From Podospora comata (lineage: Eukaryota; Ascomycota; Sordariomycetes; Sordariales; Podosporaceae), in the NCBI GenBank assembly GCA_017354895.1, contig CP071497.1, positions 3,782,001-3,846,000 of the forward strand: DNA of 64,000 bases, in the 5' to 3' direction. Of the stretch, positions 37,188 to 48,700 are shown piece by piece. Within the stretch, counting starts at the first letter, position 1. Each line of letters starts with the position of its first letter. Position numbers and translations under genes: made by a program. The notes beneath the pieces were generated by a model. It was not told where the DNA came from and made no database searches. It saw only the letters and a list, made by a program, of their open reading frames with translations.

Positions 37188-37279
37188 GCAATGATTGCGC
37201 TATATTCTCATGCGAACAAGGGACACTTAGGTTGACAAGAGAGGTTCTATGCGGGATGATCGGCAGGGGTATGTTCAAA

Positions 37280-38082
37280 CTAGCAGCTTACTCCTTCGGA
37301 AGAAGCGCTGACAGCAGGAGCAGAAGCCTTTATCCTCTTCAGAACCTCCACCAACTTCTCGGGATCTTGGGCGCCTTCCACTCTGTACTTTCCATTGATG
37401 GTGAAATTCGGCACTCCGGACACTCCATCCCGGTACGCCTCCTCAACCTCCTTGTCGACTTCGGGTCCGCCCCTGCCCTCATCGAGCCAGGATTTGACCT
37501 CAGCCTTGTCCAGCCCTCCCTTCTCGCCGGCGGCGATCAGAACGTCATGGGAAGTGATGTCTCCATCTTCCTCGAAATGCAGCTTGAAAAGCGCAGAGAT
37601 AACACTGTTTTCGAGCTCGTTCGACTTTGTCTTTGCCAGCTGAACCAGCCGGTGGGCGTCACGGGTGTTTCCGATCCTGGCCTTGAACGAGAAGTTGATA
37701 CCCTCGGCTTCGCCGAAGCGCTTGAGCATCATGGTGGACATGGCCAGGCGGTTGGGATCGCCGAATTTCTTGAGGAGGTGCTCATCGCGGTCAACCGAGG
37801 TTTTGGGGAGGGAAGGGTCGAGGTAGAAGGGGTGCCAGTGGATTTTGAAAGTGTCGGAGCTGGCGTTGGGAACGGAGGCTTTGTAGAGGTTGATGGCGCG
37901 TTCGAGGCGCTTTTTGCCTAGATAACACTGGGTCGGGGAGGGGGGGGGAAAGGGTTAGAGGCGCTTGCATGGAGACCGTGTTGGTGATTGTGGAGGTGGT
38001 GGTCATGGCATTTGTGTAGGGCTGAAAGACGTACCCATGGGCATATGGCGTCGGAGACGATTTTGATGTCGAAGGCTGTCAT
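37280..38082 (-). CDS. DsbA/FrnE-like thioredoxin-fold oxidoreductase
   Basis: Exons 38082-38035 and 37927-37280 give 231 residues. The N-terminus (MTAFDIKIVSDAICPWCYLG) has the CPWC active site of FrnE-like members of the DsbA family, which catalyse thiol-disulphide exchange or act in glutathione-linked isomerisation. Further family signs are FKIHWHPFYLDPSLP, the GVSGVPNFTINGKYRVEGAQ cis-proline segment, and the helical insert between them. There is no signal peptide, so it should be cytosolic. The 107-bp intron splits the active site between CPW and C, and its retention would shift the frame. The substrate is unknown. It has a 1.6-kb upstream gap before the FIG1 start. Confidence 0.92.
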
Positions 38083-39726
38083 TTTGTTGGAGGTGAGTGG
38101 ACAATCACAGGTGTTTTGTAAAAAATGCAGGTATCAAATTTGGGGATGAGGTTTATGTGAGGAAAAGAGATGATGCCATCGCTGTCTTAAATTTGGAGGT
38201 TATCACCCCCTCACCCAATGGCTGACAAATCCGGATGCGGGTGGCAATTCAGTGAAGGAAGTCTCGACTGGCTGTTCTTCAAGTTGAACGGATATCTTTC
38301 TCAAAATGAAGCTGACCATGACCACGATATCCTCAATCAAGGCAACGACAACAAAGTTGACGGACGACAGCAAGTGTTGACGTCGGAGACGGAGTCTCGG
38401 TGCTCAGCCCGTTCCATGTTCCAATCCAGTTGGAGGGGCTGGAGAAGAAGCGGGCTCCATAGTAAGCGCGTTGCCCGTCGCGATTCCTTAACAAGAAAGT
38501 GTTAAGATTCAAGGGGAAGGAAGAAGGGAAGCAAGCGTTGGTCTTTTTGAAGGGGGTGACGCAGCTCTCTTCTGGGTTCTGTCAAAACAGAGAGGTTGGG
38601 GAAGCAAGCCCTCAACTGTGAAAAAGCAGCCAACAATGCGTCACCAGGTGGGACATCTTCCCACTTTACGCGGCGCATAACCCCTGTCTCTAGGCCTTTG
38701 CCAAGAGCCGCAAAGCCAGCTCAGCGCCCGCACCGCAACACCACCCATGTCTAGCTTTTTGCCCGGACAACGGATCCAATGTAAATAAAGTGCGGTGGTT
38801 GGGCAACAGGGGACGGGGCCAGACACACCAACGACTGGTGAGAGCAGCAGTTGGAGCAGACAGACAAGCAAGCGAGAAAGAAGAGGGAGCGAGAGAAAAT
38901 GCAGATGGCTAGCAACAACATCGTCGTCTCTTGATTTTTGGCCTTGTTCCATCTTTTTTTTTCTTCCCCGGATATCATCCACTCTTTAACTTGTCCTGTC
39001 TCAGAATATACCCTCACTAGTTAGCTGCCCATACCAGCCACCAACATTTCTGCGATTTTGCGCAAAGCAACATCCCATTCCATCCTATCCCCCCCCCCCC
39101 CCCCCAATCCCCACCTTGTAAGTTGCGTTTTCCAGCCTCCATTCTTGTCTTGTTGGTGAAAGCACACACCACACCCACAGCTTTGGGACCTGCAGAATTC
39201 CTGACGGTTTTCCCGCTCTTGCATTCTCCTCTCTCAGTCTGTTGCTCTAACAACTCGATCTCTTTTTTTGCTTCCCACAGTATCACAGACAGGCAGACAG
39301 ACATACACGCCAGTGCAAGTCGTGCAGATTTTCAAGGGTCTGCCCCGTACATACTACTGGAGTAGTAGTCCCGTCGTCCCACTTCATTACTCAATTATAC
39401 TGCAGGTGGTGTAGTCTACCTGTTGTTTGTTGTGTGTGTTGTGTGAGAAGAGAGAGAGTACCTTGCGGGTCACACTACGAACGAGTGGCATTCCTAGCGA
39501 ACTACATCGTCGACGACGATCTATCCGAGACCTACCAAAGAACAATAGGCGCCACTTACATTCCAACTCCGACAAAAACCAGACTACACTCCTCCTCCTC
39601 CACCTCCTCCTCCTCCAACCGTCACTCCGGGCGTGTGTTCCTACCGTCGGAGGGCGGGTGTGTGTGTGTGTGGGTTATATTCTTTGTGAGTGAAAGGGAA
39701 GTGTGTGTTGGACGTATAAAAAAAAC
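38083..39726. other. 1.6-kb divergent upstream region (DsbA-like / FIG1)
   Basis: No recognised gene. It contains a C-run of about 16 bases (39091-39106), a CT/TCC-rich run (39590-39620) and a GTGT repeat (39659-39671) close to the FIG1 start. A 95-codon ORF at 38218-38505 has no recognisable feature. Confidence 0.45.
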
Positions 39727-40686
39727 ATGGCGACAAGAGTACAATTAGGATGGTACCGTAAGTCTTTTAACCTCAACCAACCGGGCGCATGACCTACCTT
39801 TTGCGCTCTCACGGAGAGGAATGCCTTGCTGACTTCTCTCCCTCAAACCACCAGGATGGGTACCATTCCTCGGCTACCACCACGTGCTGATGATCCTCAT
39901 CGCCGTGACGATAATCCTGCTCTCCCTCCTCCTAGCAGGCTGCTCCTCCTCCTCCCCCCTCATCCCCGACATCTTCCTCCTCTCCATCTACTACGAAAAA
40001 TACACGGCCGTCCCCGACACGGCCCAGGTCGACTACCGCGTCTCGGAGGCGATCTCCAACATTGTCGGCGACGCCAGCCTCCAGGCTAGGGTCGGCTACT
40101 TTGGCATCTGCATCTCGACCGACGGCGGGAGCTGGCTGTGCTCCAACAATGCGACCTCGCTGGCGAACGAGATCTCGGTGGAGCAGGACCCGCTGAACCT
40201 GATTTGGCTGTCGGCGCAGTTTAAGGATATGATTGTTTTTCCCTATCTATTGTAAGTTTCTTCTCTCTCTCTCTCCCTGTTTTGTTTGTGTGTGCTGACG
40301 GATTGGGGGGTAGGATCATCGCCATCATCTTCGCCTTCATCTGCCTCCTCTTGCTGGCTACCTTTCCCGGCTGGCACGAGGAGGAAGATTCCGAGGGTTC
40401 AGAAAGAGAAGTCAAGCCTTTTCCCTCGAGACCGGTCAGCCAAGTCGCGCTGGCGATTATCTTTATTGCGTCGATTTTTGTGCTGGTTAGTGTGCTGTGG
40501 CAGCACACCGCGTCTGTGGCGGCGAGTATTATCGCGCAGGATTTCGGGAACGGGTCGGTGCTGGCGGGGGTTGGGTCGAGTGCCATGGTGATGGGGTGGT
40601 TTAGTTTTACGTTGTTGATTATTGTTACGATTGGGTTGTTGGTCATGATATTGAGCATGGCGGTTCTGTCGGATATTATGGCTTGA
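39727..40686 (+). CDS. fig1: FIG1-type membrane protein (low-affinity calcium uptake, mating/fusion)
   Basis: Exons 39727-39757, 39855-40251 and 40314-40686 give 266 residues. Fig1 is a four-span plasma membrane protein (claudin/PMP22-like superfamily) that promotes calcium entry and membrane fusion during mating. It is needed for fertility in several filamentous ascomycetes. Four hydrophobic segments are visible: HHVLMILIAVTIILLSLLLA near residue 20, FPYLLIIAIIFAFICLLLLA near 150, VALAIIFIASIFVLVSVL near 195 and a C-terminal one ending VLSDIMA. The signature GYFGICISTDGGSWLC lies in the first extracellular loop. The first exon has only ten complete codons. No signal peptide is needed. Confidence 0.93.
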
Positions 40687-41668
40687 GGGGAAGGGGGTTA
40701 TGAATTTATGTTGGGAGGGGGAGGAGGATAAGGGGGAGGAGGATTAAGTACATATTTTTACGACAAACGGCGACGACGACAACCTGCGACGGCAAATGAT
40801 ACCCACCACCACCACCACCACCACTACCACATACCTAACTATGATTTCTGAATCTTGGGATGAGGATTTTGGGAAAGGGAAGGGAAGGAAAATGTCGTGG
40901 GGATATTTGTTCACTTGTTCATGTTTGGAAGCTCTTTTGTCTGGCTTTTTTTTCTATCATGATTTTCTTGTCTTTCTCAGCTTGCACATTTTACGGCATG
41001 GGTGGGGGGTTGGGGGTTGGCAACTCAGCAGCACAAAATTCCTCTCTCTCTCTCTCCAACAACAACAACAATAAACATGAATGTAATGATGGATGGAATA
41101 TGGAGAAGGAAGGGAGGAGGGAGGGGTATTTATACGAAAGGGAAAGAAAGCAATCGTCACGATTACTTGGGATGGGACTGGATATGGGCGGCTTTTTATA
41201 CCTTGCTGTTTTTTTGTGTATTGGGGCCGGGGAAGCAAGCGTGCGAGTTTAGGGGGTAAAGCAAGCGTGCCATGTTTGCAAAGTTATGTCTCTGTGAGAG
41301 AGAGACGATGACTGGTCGGGGGAAACTTATCCTAGGTAGCGTTTATACAGGAGTTAAAGAGGAGTCGATATGGGCTTGGGCAAAGAATTGATTTACTGTT
41401 TTAGTTGCTTGATGCTGGAAATGGAATATGTGATGTCCTTTGCTTGATTGACTTTATAAATGTTTGTTTGGGCAGTGGAACGTTGAAAATTATACGCAAC
41501 TCAAGTCTCACATGGAAAGCGCTTGGTTTAGCTGCTCTATCAAAGTCGTACACAAAGTTGAACATAGACACATACAGAAGGGGTATCATCTCTACACCGA
41601 GTAAACACCCAAAACTCCAAAACCGCAGGTTTCCCAAAACTCCAGCCCTGTGCCGTTCAAAACACAGT
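40687..41668. other. Convergent 3' region FIG1 / Topors-like gene
   Basis: Nearly 1 kb with CAC/ACC repeats (40805-40832), a CT/CAA run (41046-41075) and several homopurine stretches. ORFs are short and unconvincing. Confidence 0.45.
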
Positions 41669-42913
41669 TCACACATCATGCCTCCTACGACGAGACCGCT
41701 CATCTTCCCTTCCGTTGCCCACAACACCGCCTCTTCTCCTGCTGCTGTCGTTTCTTCCACCGTGCTGACCGCAGTGAGGTGGATCAGGCCTCCAGTGATC
41801 ACCCGCCTGATCCTGCCAGCTATAGCCCCTTCCCTCTCTTTCTTCGTCATCCTCCTCCCCGCCATCATACCTACGCTTCCTCCCCTCATCAAGCGAAGGG
41901 TACTGCACCCCCCTATCCCACCCCTCAAGACTAACATTCCCTGGTGGCTCGCCCCGCCACCTCATCCAGTTCTTGAGTTCATGTAAAAAGAGTGCTGTCC
42001 TGTCATCACCTGTGTCGGGTAGGGTTATATAATCTCTGAGTAGATTCTCGGCGTGGGCGGCTCCGGATGGAGACTGGAGGTCGACGGTTTTGAGCATGGC
42101 AATTACGTACTCGAGAAGAAACTCCCTGTTTTGATGGATGCTGTCCCCCGTTGAGGGAGCTGCCGTAGTTGGGGGGAAGAAGACCTGCAGTTCACGGCGG
42201 AGGAAGAGGCGGGCTTTGGATAGGAGATGGGGGGTGGAAGAGAGGACGGCTGGTGAGGGCACGGATGGAGAGTAGCTTGTGTGGGGGGAGGAGCCGATGT
42301 CTAGGGGAGGGGTGTTAGTACCGGAGGGGATACAAACGGGGCGGGGGTGCGGACGCAGAGAGAAGAGGTTGTGCCGGTAGATGTGCTGGCGTCGTTGGAG
42401 GGCTTGGTCGGGGGTGCTGGGTGGTGGTGGTGGCTGATGGTTGCTCTGTCTTCGGCGAAGGTTGCGCCGGACTGGGGGGACTTGGATAGAGGTGACGTCT
42501 CCGAAAAGATATCTCTCGAAATCCAATGGGCCCAATTGGAGAACGTCTGCCGGGTTGGCCGCTCGCGAGACTGTCTGCCGGGCAGGTTGTTCTGGTGTGG
42601 GTGCTAGGGGTGGAACGTTGTAGAGGTGTTCGTTTTGGGTGTCGGCGTCGGTATACCGGACTTGGGTGACGCCTGTTTTGCATAGGGGACAAAAGGGCCG
42701 TTGCTGAAGCCAGCTGGCGAGGCAGAGGAAGTCATAGTTGGAGTGGCCGCATGGGAGGGCGGTCGAGGGGGAGGTGATGGTTTCGAGGCAGATGACGCAG
42801 GGGTTTTCGTCGCTGTCGGAGGACTGGATCGAGGTGAGGGTTAGTTGGAGGACTTGGGATTTGATGTCGGCTGGGTTGGCGTCGTCTGGGAGGGGTATTG
42901 GTGGTTCTGCCAT
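41669..42913 (-). CDS. Topors-like RING-type E3 ubiquitin ligase
   Basis: A single exon from ATG 42913 gives 414 residues. The N-terminal C3HC4 RING (NPCVICLETITSPSTALPCG, then HSNYDFLCLASWL and PFCPLCKTG, about 36-85) is the fungal Topors-type finger. A second conserved region near 225-330 (KARLFLRRELQVFF, REFLLEYVIAMLKTVD, FLHELKNWMRW, LEGWDRGVQY) matches the Topors helical domain downstream of the RING. The C-terminus is Arg/Asp/Gly-rich. The protein presumably ubiquitinates (or, as in Topors, also sumoylates) nuclear substrates; the target is unknown. The same frame is open upstream to a GTG at 43204, but ATG 42913 is preferred because it starts just before the conserved core. It shares a 347-bp promoter with SLD2. 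Confidence 0.85.
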   Translation of the reverse strand: MAEPPIPLPDDANPADIKSQVLQLTLTSIQSSDSDENPCVICLETITSPSTALPCGHSNYDFLCLASWLQQRPFCPLCKTGVTQVRYTDADTQNEHLYNVPPLAPTPEQPARQTVSRAANPADVLQLGPLDFERYLFGDVTSIQVPPVRRNLRRRQSNHQPPPPPSTPDQALQRRQHIYRHNLFSLRPHPRPVCIPSGTNTPPLDIGSSPHTSYSPSVPSPAVLSSTPHLLSKARLFLRRELQVFFPPTTAAPSTGDSIHQNREFLLEYVIAMLKTVDLQSPSGAAHAENLLRDYITLPDTGDDRTALFLHELKNWMRWRGEPPGNVSLEGWDRGVQYPSLDEGRKRRYDGGEEDDEEREGRGYSWQDQAGDHWRPDPPHCGQHGGRNDSSRRRGGVVGNGREDERSRRRRHDV

Positions 42914-43260
42914 CTTGTAATGGGTGTCGGTCGGCTTGTTGACTTGTGCTGGAGGTTCACCCAAAATGTATATGCATCTAGGTACAAAGTATGTATTAAA
43001 TACATACTGTAGCAGAGAGAGCTGCTCTCCTTCAGCGAATCCTTTACAGCTGGGCTGCAGGGACCTGCACGAGTCTTGGCGCGCCCCTGCAGTGATCTCA
43101 TTGTGGGGTGCGGGGTGGACGTGCTTAAATCTGACAAGACGCGTTTGGACGCGTCGAGGTACAAAGGTAAAGAGGTACCTGGCCATCCTTTTCAAGACAG
43201 CCAAGACCCTCCCTCCTCACTTATCACCATCTAATTGCACCACACAACCGCATTGCCAGG
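42914..43260. promoter_or_regulatory. Divergent promoter with paired ACGCGT boxes (Topors-like / SLD2)
   Basis: ACGCGT occurs twice, at 43139-43144 and 43149-43154, ten bases apart and 107-122 bp before the SLD2 ATG. ACGCGT is the MBF core. Which of the two genes it drives cannot be told from sequence; SLD2 is the likelier target on function. Confidence 0.6.
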
Positions 43261-44841
43261 ATGGACGATCAAGCCAGAGCCGAATTCGAGCTCCGTTCCC
43301 TCCAAGTGCGAGCCGAGTTGAAAAAATGGGAGACCGACTGGCAAGAAGAACACGGCGGTAACAAGCCAAGCCGCAACGACATTAAGCAGAATCCCGACAT
43401 TGCCAAAAAGTACAAGCAATACAGCAAACTCAGAGACGTCCTCTCGGGCAAGATCCTGCCAGAAGAGCTGTCAAAACCCTCAAGACCAAAATCGTCTTCC
43501 CACCGACCACCCCAGACCCCGTCGAAGCACTCCAAGACGGCACAAACACCACGAAAACATCATGTCGCCAATCCATACATGCAGTCCCCAACTGCCCGAA
43601 CTCCCGGAGTCGCGACCCCCTCGACAGCCCGCAAGCTCTTCAGCCCAGCCCTCCCAACCTCAATTGGACCAACTCCCCAGAAAGACGGCCGAGTCCTTGG
43701 CCTATTCGACCTCCTAGGCAAAACCCCCTCCAAACCAACTGAGTCTCCCTTCCCCAAGCCAATAGGCTCAGCAACCCCCAGCAAACGCCGCGCCTCCGAA
43801 CTAGGCGACCTCACAACCCCCTCTGCCAAACGAATCGCCCACGATGCTTCCACCCCTCTCGCCGGAAGAACCAACCTCTTTGGAGCTGTCACCACACCCC
43901 TCCACGAAAAGCCAAACAACACCACCACAACCCCCTCCACAACCCGCAGCAAACTATTCAATACCCCCGCCTTCCTCCGCCGGGCCACCCTTCCTCCTCC
44001 AGTAGACGAAACCGACGAAAACGGCTCCTGGAAAGTCGGCCCCCTCCGTCTTCCCCGAGTTCTAAGCCGCAAAGGCGTCAAGGTCAAAGGTCTCTCCGAA
44101 GTCGTCGCCGATCTCCGAAAAATAGAAGACGAGGCCCACCAAGATGAAGAAGATGCTCTCCGGGAAATGGAAGCAGAGGAATTCGGCGTACCGGTCACCA
44201 AACCTGCCGTTCCCAAGTTAGCTACAGTACCAGAGGGCGTCGAGGCAGAAATCGGGGACGGCCAGACAGTACCACCCCAACCAGCCCAACCCAGATATAC
44301 CGAAGAGAAACCTGTCCTGCTATCACATTTCGACGACGAGGCCTACGATGACGAAATAGATCTCAGCAGGGAAGGGGTAGATACGCAAGGCAACCCCCTT
44401 CGAGTCTACAAAAAGCGAGGGCAGAAGCGCACCACAAGAATGGTCAAGATGAAGCCTACCCGTTTCCAGCGCCCTACCGACAACTCTCCCCATGATTCCG
44501 ACGACGAACCCATCCCTGAAACGCAATACCCCGACCAGCCACCTCAGGCTCCTCAAGACGACTTGCTACTCTCTGGCTCGGATTTTGAGGGCAACGACGA
44601 GGATGACGACGATTTCGACACCCTCAGGCCCACCCCCAAATCTACTGGCAAGGGGGCTAGGAAGACCTTGGCCGAGACAAAAGGGAAGAAGAAGGAGGAT
44701 GAGAGAGAGGAAGGGACGGTGAAGAAGGCGGTCAGAAAAGTCAAGGCGACTGCGCATGCGAATTTCAAGAGGCTGAAACTCAAGCAAGGCGGGGCGAAGG
44801 GCGGGCCGGGGTATAATTCGAGGTTTAGGAGGAGGAGGTAG
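43261..44841 (+). CDS. sld2: DNA replication initiation protein Sld2 (Drc1)
   Basis: A single exon encodes 526 residues. Sld2 is the CDK target that, when phosphorylated, binds Dpb11/TopBP1 to load the CMG helicase at origins. The N-terminal Sld2 helix module (ARAEFELRSLQVRAELKKWE, then QNPDIAKKYKQYSKLRDVL, about 1-70) is the family's conserved part. It is followed by many TP sites in short TPSK/TPRK contexts (about 80-240), the expected CDK cluster. Residues around PLRLPRVLSRKGVKVKGLSE correspond to the conserved central motif. The acidic C-terminal half ends in a basic, Gly/Arg-rich tail. Codons look uniform; no intron is needed. The paired ACGCGT boxes upstream suggest S-phase control. Confidence 0.93.
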   Translation: MDDQARAEFELRSLQVRAELKKWETDWQEEHGGNKPSRNDIKQNPDIAKKYKQYSKLRDVLSGKILPEELSKPSRPKSSSHRPPQTPSKHSKTAQTPRKHHVANPYMQSPTARTPGVATPSTARKLFSPALPTSIGPTPQKDGRVLGLFDLLGKTPSKPTESPFPKPIGSATPSKRRASELGDLTTPSAKRIAHDASTPLAGRTNLFGAVTTPLHEKPNNTTTTPSTTRSKLFNTPAFLRRATLPPPVDETDENGSWKVGPLRLPRVLSRKGVKVKGLSEVVADLRKIEDEAHQDEEDALREMEAEEFGVPVTKPAVPKLATVPEGVEAEIGDGQTVPPQPAQPRYTEEKPVLLSHFDDEAYDDEIDLSREGVDTQGNPLRVYKKRGQKRTTRMVKMKPTRFQRPTDNSPHDSDDEPIPETQYPDQPPQAPQDDLLLSGSDFEGNDEDDDDFDTLRPTPKSTGKGARKTLAETKGKKKEDEREEGTVKKAVRKVKATAHANFKRLKLKQGGAKGGPGYNSRFRRRR

Positions 44842-45724
44842 GTGAGATGGGAATTGGATCTGGGGACCGGGAAGGGGAGGGAGTATTGTACACATCACTG
44901 CATTACATGGCATCACTTGGCAAGAGAAAGGGGATGCAGACCACGGGCTGGCTGTTGGGTATGTTTTGCAGGGACAGGGAAAGGAACGGAAATAGAACTC
45001 AGAGAGCATAACTCGTTGTTGAAAGGTGTATTTTGCAGAAATAAGGGCAAGGGCAAGGAAAGGGAATAGCATGGGCGTTCTAGCATAGCAATCTACAGCA
45101 TAGCATTCGTCAACTGGTAATTCGCAAGTCATCTACATTTATTTCTCCGGCTAACCTACCAAACGTGATTGACATTTATGCCTCTTAGCAGAGCATCAAA
45201 TCTAGTGTTGATACCCAAGTGTATCATAGATCCCCCAACCTGTCTCGTCATTCTTACAAGCAACACCAGATGGCATATTCCATTTCACTGACAACCACAC
45301 ACCATTAACTGCTCATCAAAACCTACCAAATCGCTTGCTCAACCCGGACGTAATTCCTCCCTCTTGAAATCATACCTCCCCCCTTACCCCAACCAACCCT
45401 CTCGATCGTCAAGAACATAATAACACAAGCTAGACAGTCTCACCTACACCCATCACCTCACTCACACCTCACACAGAAGCTCGTGGTGCACATCCACCAC
45501 AGTCCATCGCTGGGTCTGTTAGCTATCTTTCGAAGCCTTTTCCCTAATCAAACCCCCGTGAAAGATAGTCACCATGCCCCCCAAAACAGTCACCACCCTT
45601 CCAAAATTCGCTAGGCAACATGCCTCTTTCTCATTTTAAAAATACCTACTTCTCAACAACTCACACACCTCCAACCCAGACAAATGCTGCCCATTCATGC
45701 CATCGCCCAACACGCCCACGCTGC
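44842..45724. other. Convergent 3' region SLD2 / UBP2
   Basis: About 880 bp between converging stops, without a recognised gene. AT-rich 3' UTR-like stretches are seen near 45130-45200. Confidence 0.5.
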
Positions 45725-48700
45725 TCACCCACCCCGTACCCTCTTCCGGAGCGGCGTGCTCACCAAGCCCGCCACCTTGTCAGCACGTACATAGGCCGCC
45801 CAGCAAGGCTCAGCCGCAGTCCCCGCCTGCTTCCTGAAATCCTCCTCGCTGTGCACCGTCACCAGTTCGTCATTGTATTTGTGCCACGCGCCCCGCTCAA
45901 AATCCTTGATCCACACCCAATAGTGGCCGGATCGGGGGGTTCCAGTGTGGCAAAACACCGCGTGAAGCCTGTATTCAACCTCCCCGACCACAAGCCCCTG
46001 TTTCTCCTTGAGAAGCTCTGCCGAATCATCAGCCCGCTGGCGCTCCTCGAATTGCTTCAGCTTCTCGGGGGAAACCGCAACCCACCCCCCTTGAACCTCC
46101 TTGGTGGCAAGAGCAGTCCTCTCGTCGGCATCAACGAGCTCATAATCCCCATCAGCATCAACAAGACCATTCTCAGTCACAAGCCTGTCAATATCCTCCT
46201 CCGACAAAATCTTGGTCGAACCCGGCTCGAACGCCCGTGGCTTGGTATTCAGCTCCTCCAACCGCTTGTTGAGAGCCCACAGCCTCGCCCGCTTCCCGTA
46301 CCGCTCGTCCCCTGGGACAACATCCATGAAGAGATCCAAATACAACGGATCGTTCAGCTCCACTGGATTCTCGTTCTTCAAGTCGAGCGCACGACTCCTG
46401 GGGAATAGAAAGTGCAGAATATCAGCAGGCCTTTTGAAGACCGAATACGTCATCTTGTTTGTCTCTTCATTCAGCTGGACATCCATGCCGCGCCCAATGG
46501 CCTGGTACAGATCCTCCTGGACCGCCTTTGTCTCATGAAGCGGTGCCATGATCATACGGTTGCGGTCTTCATGTGTGGTCCAGCCCTGTACGTCGTCGTT
46601 CCCGCGCGTCCGGTTATAGATCCTAAAGTTGCTGTAAAAGTGATCGTCGATGGGATCGGGTATTTCCTCGCTTCCGTCCTCCCCGGCATTGCGGCGCGCA
46701 CGAGCTAGCTTGAGGGCTGCTTGAAGGTGTTCCAGTATATTTCCCATGGCCTCGTCGACATCCTGTTGCGCAGTGCCCTTGACCTCGTCTTGGTCAAGTT
46801 CCTTTACCAAAGCTTCCAGGGGGCCCGCCTTCTCCATCTTCTTCCCCGATCCCGTTGACGCAGCAGCTGGCGTCTCTCCCACCAGCGTCTGTGAACTAGA
46901 TACACTGGCCGTCTCGACGTGCTCGAATTCGGAGGTCCCCTCACCATTCACCATCTTGGCATCAGCGTCTGTAGATGTCGTGATCTTGAGCTCGGGAACC
47001 GCAGAGTTGGCAACCTTGGTGCCAGTGGCCTTGGACTCAGCAGTAGAGCCTCCCTTATCAGCTCGGGCCATGGCGGCGTTGGCAAGCCGCTGGCGTGGTT
47101 TGACGTGAGTGTATCGAGTCTCTTCCATCTCGTGGAACAAAGTCTTGAGCTCGCGCGCGAATTCATGGCCGAGGAAAGCTTCCTTTTTTTGGCCTTCTTC
47201 CACCCCGCTCACACTTCCACTCAGGATCTCGCCCACCCTGTCTGTACTGGCCTCGGGCGTGTCTAGGTCCAAGGTCCGCAACAGGTCCCTGATGACATCG
47301 ACTGTGTAGAGATACTGCAGAATGCTGTTCAGGTAGCAAGTGTTGCGAATGTTGTCAAGCCCGACGGGCAACGTCAGGTCTCCAGCCCCGACCTCCATCT
47401 CTTGTCCATTACTGACAGGATCGCAAAAGTCCTGGTTCTGGGTGTCGCCGCTCACGAGGCTCTCCAGCTGCCCGCTGATGGTCTCGAAGTCGCCCAAGGC
47501 CTCGTCAAAATCCTTGTCACCTCTACGCTGTCTGGCCATTCTCGCTCCAATGAGATTCATTGCCGTCACGACAACCGCCGCGTCCTTTTCATTGTTGTTC
47601 ACACTTTCCAGGGCGGCATAGGCTATGGTATCAGGTGCTGTTTGGGCCGTTGAGTCGAGCACGCCATTGGCCTCGGCCTCGTCCATGTCGACCACGGCAA
47701 TGTAGACCAAATCCCTTTGGCCTAAATCCCGAGCAATTTTGGCCAAGTGCAGCCTGTGCAAATGTCCTTCTTCGGGCCTGGTTTCTCTGTAATACTTGTA
47801 CCGCTCGATGATCCGGTCCTTGGTCAGAGTTCGACCCTGTGCCCTCCAAAAGCCGAACCATTCCCAGTCCTTGTCATATTCACTCTTCTCGGGGCGAGGC
47901 AAGGCTTTTTGATCTAAGTGGACGGCGTACATCTGCATTTCCTCGTCCCCGTGGTAGGCCAAGCAATTGAAAGCCTCCCTGTAGTAGCGCTCGTGATCCC
48001 GGTCCACGGCGGCTTGCCGCTCATATGCCCAAATCAACATGGGTTCGGTTGTCTTGGAAGAAGCCCCCAGTAAATAGAAGTAGTGTAGATCGGATTCCGA
48101 CACTTTCCAGTGCACGGTCCGCGTCTGGGCATCGTCAACTCCGAGTACCGTCTGCAGTTTTATGCGAGCAGGCGAATGCTGATGAACAAGCTCAGGTCTC
48201 TTCTGGTCGATCACACTCTGTATCTCGCTCTTGACGTTCTCGAAGAAAGATCTCTCCGAGTACAGGAATGTCCTGCCGCCGTTCTCCGGTGGGACCTGTG
48301 GGGAGATGTAAAATGTGTCTTCGGCCTCTTGCCTCTTGGTGAAGCCCAGGTAGAGGAAAAGCTCCTCGCATTCTGGACCGAATTGCACCATGAACGTCTT
48401 GTTGCGCTCCGATATCTTCTTCTCGGCACTGGTGGAATCATTAGACATGATGTTTGTAATGTACATGTTCAGTGTCATGAGGGCGCTGGACTCGAGTTTA
48501 GCGAGCTTCTCTTGCGTCATGTCCTTAAATCTGCCCGGGTCCTCGTCCATGGCCCTCTTGAGGTTTCTCTTGGCGCGCGACTCATCCGTGACGATGTCGA
48601 TCCACCTGCTGGCCAGGCGTGGTGCTGACACATCGAGCCGGATGCTGAAGCCGCAAAAGCTGCACCGGTAGCTGGTCTTGCGCATCAGAGGGCCCAGTTT

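Noticed and set aside
38218-38505. 95-codon plus-strand ORF between the DsbA-like gene and FIG1
   Set aside because: No recognisable motif and no supporting context.
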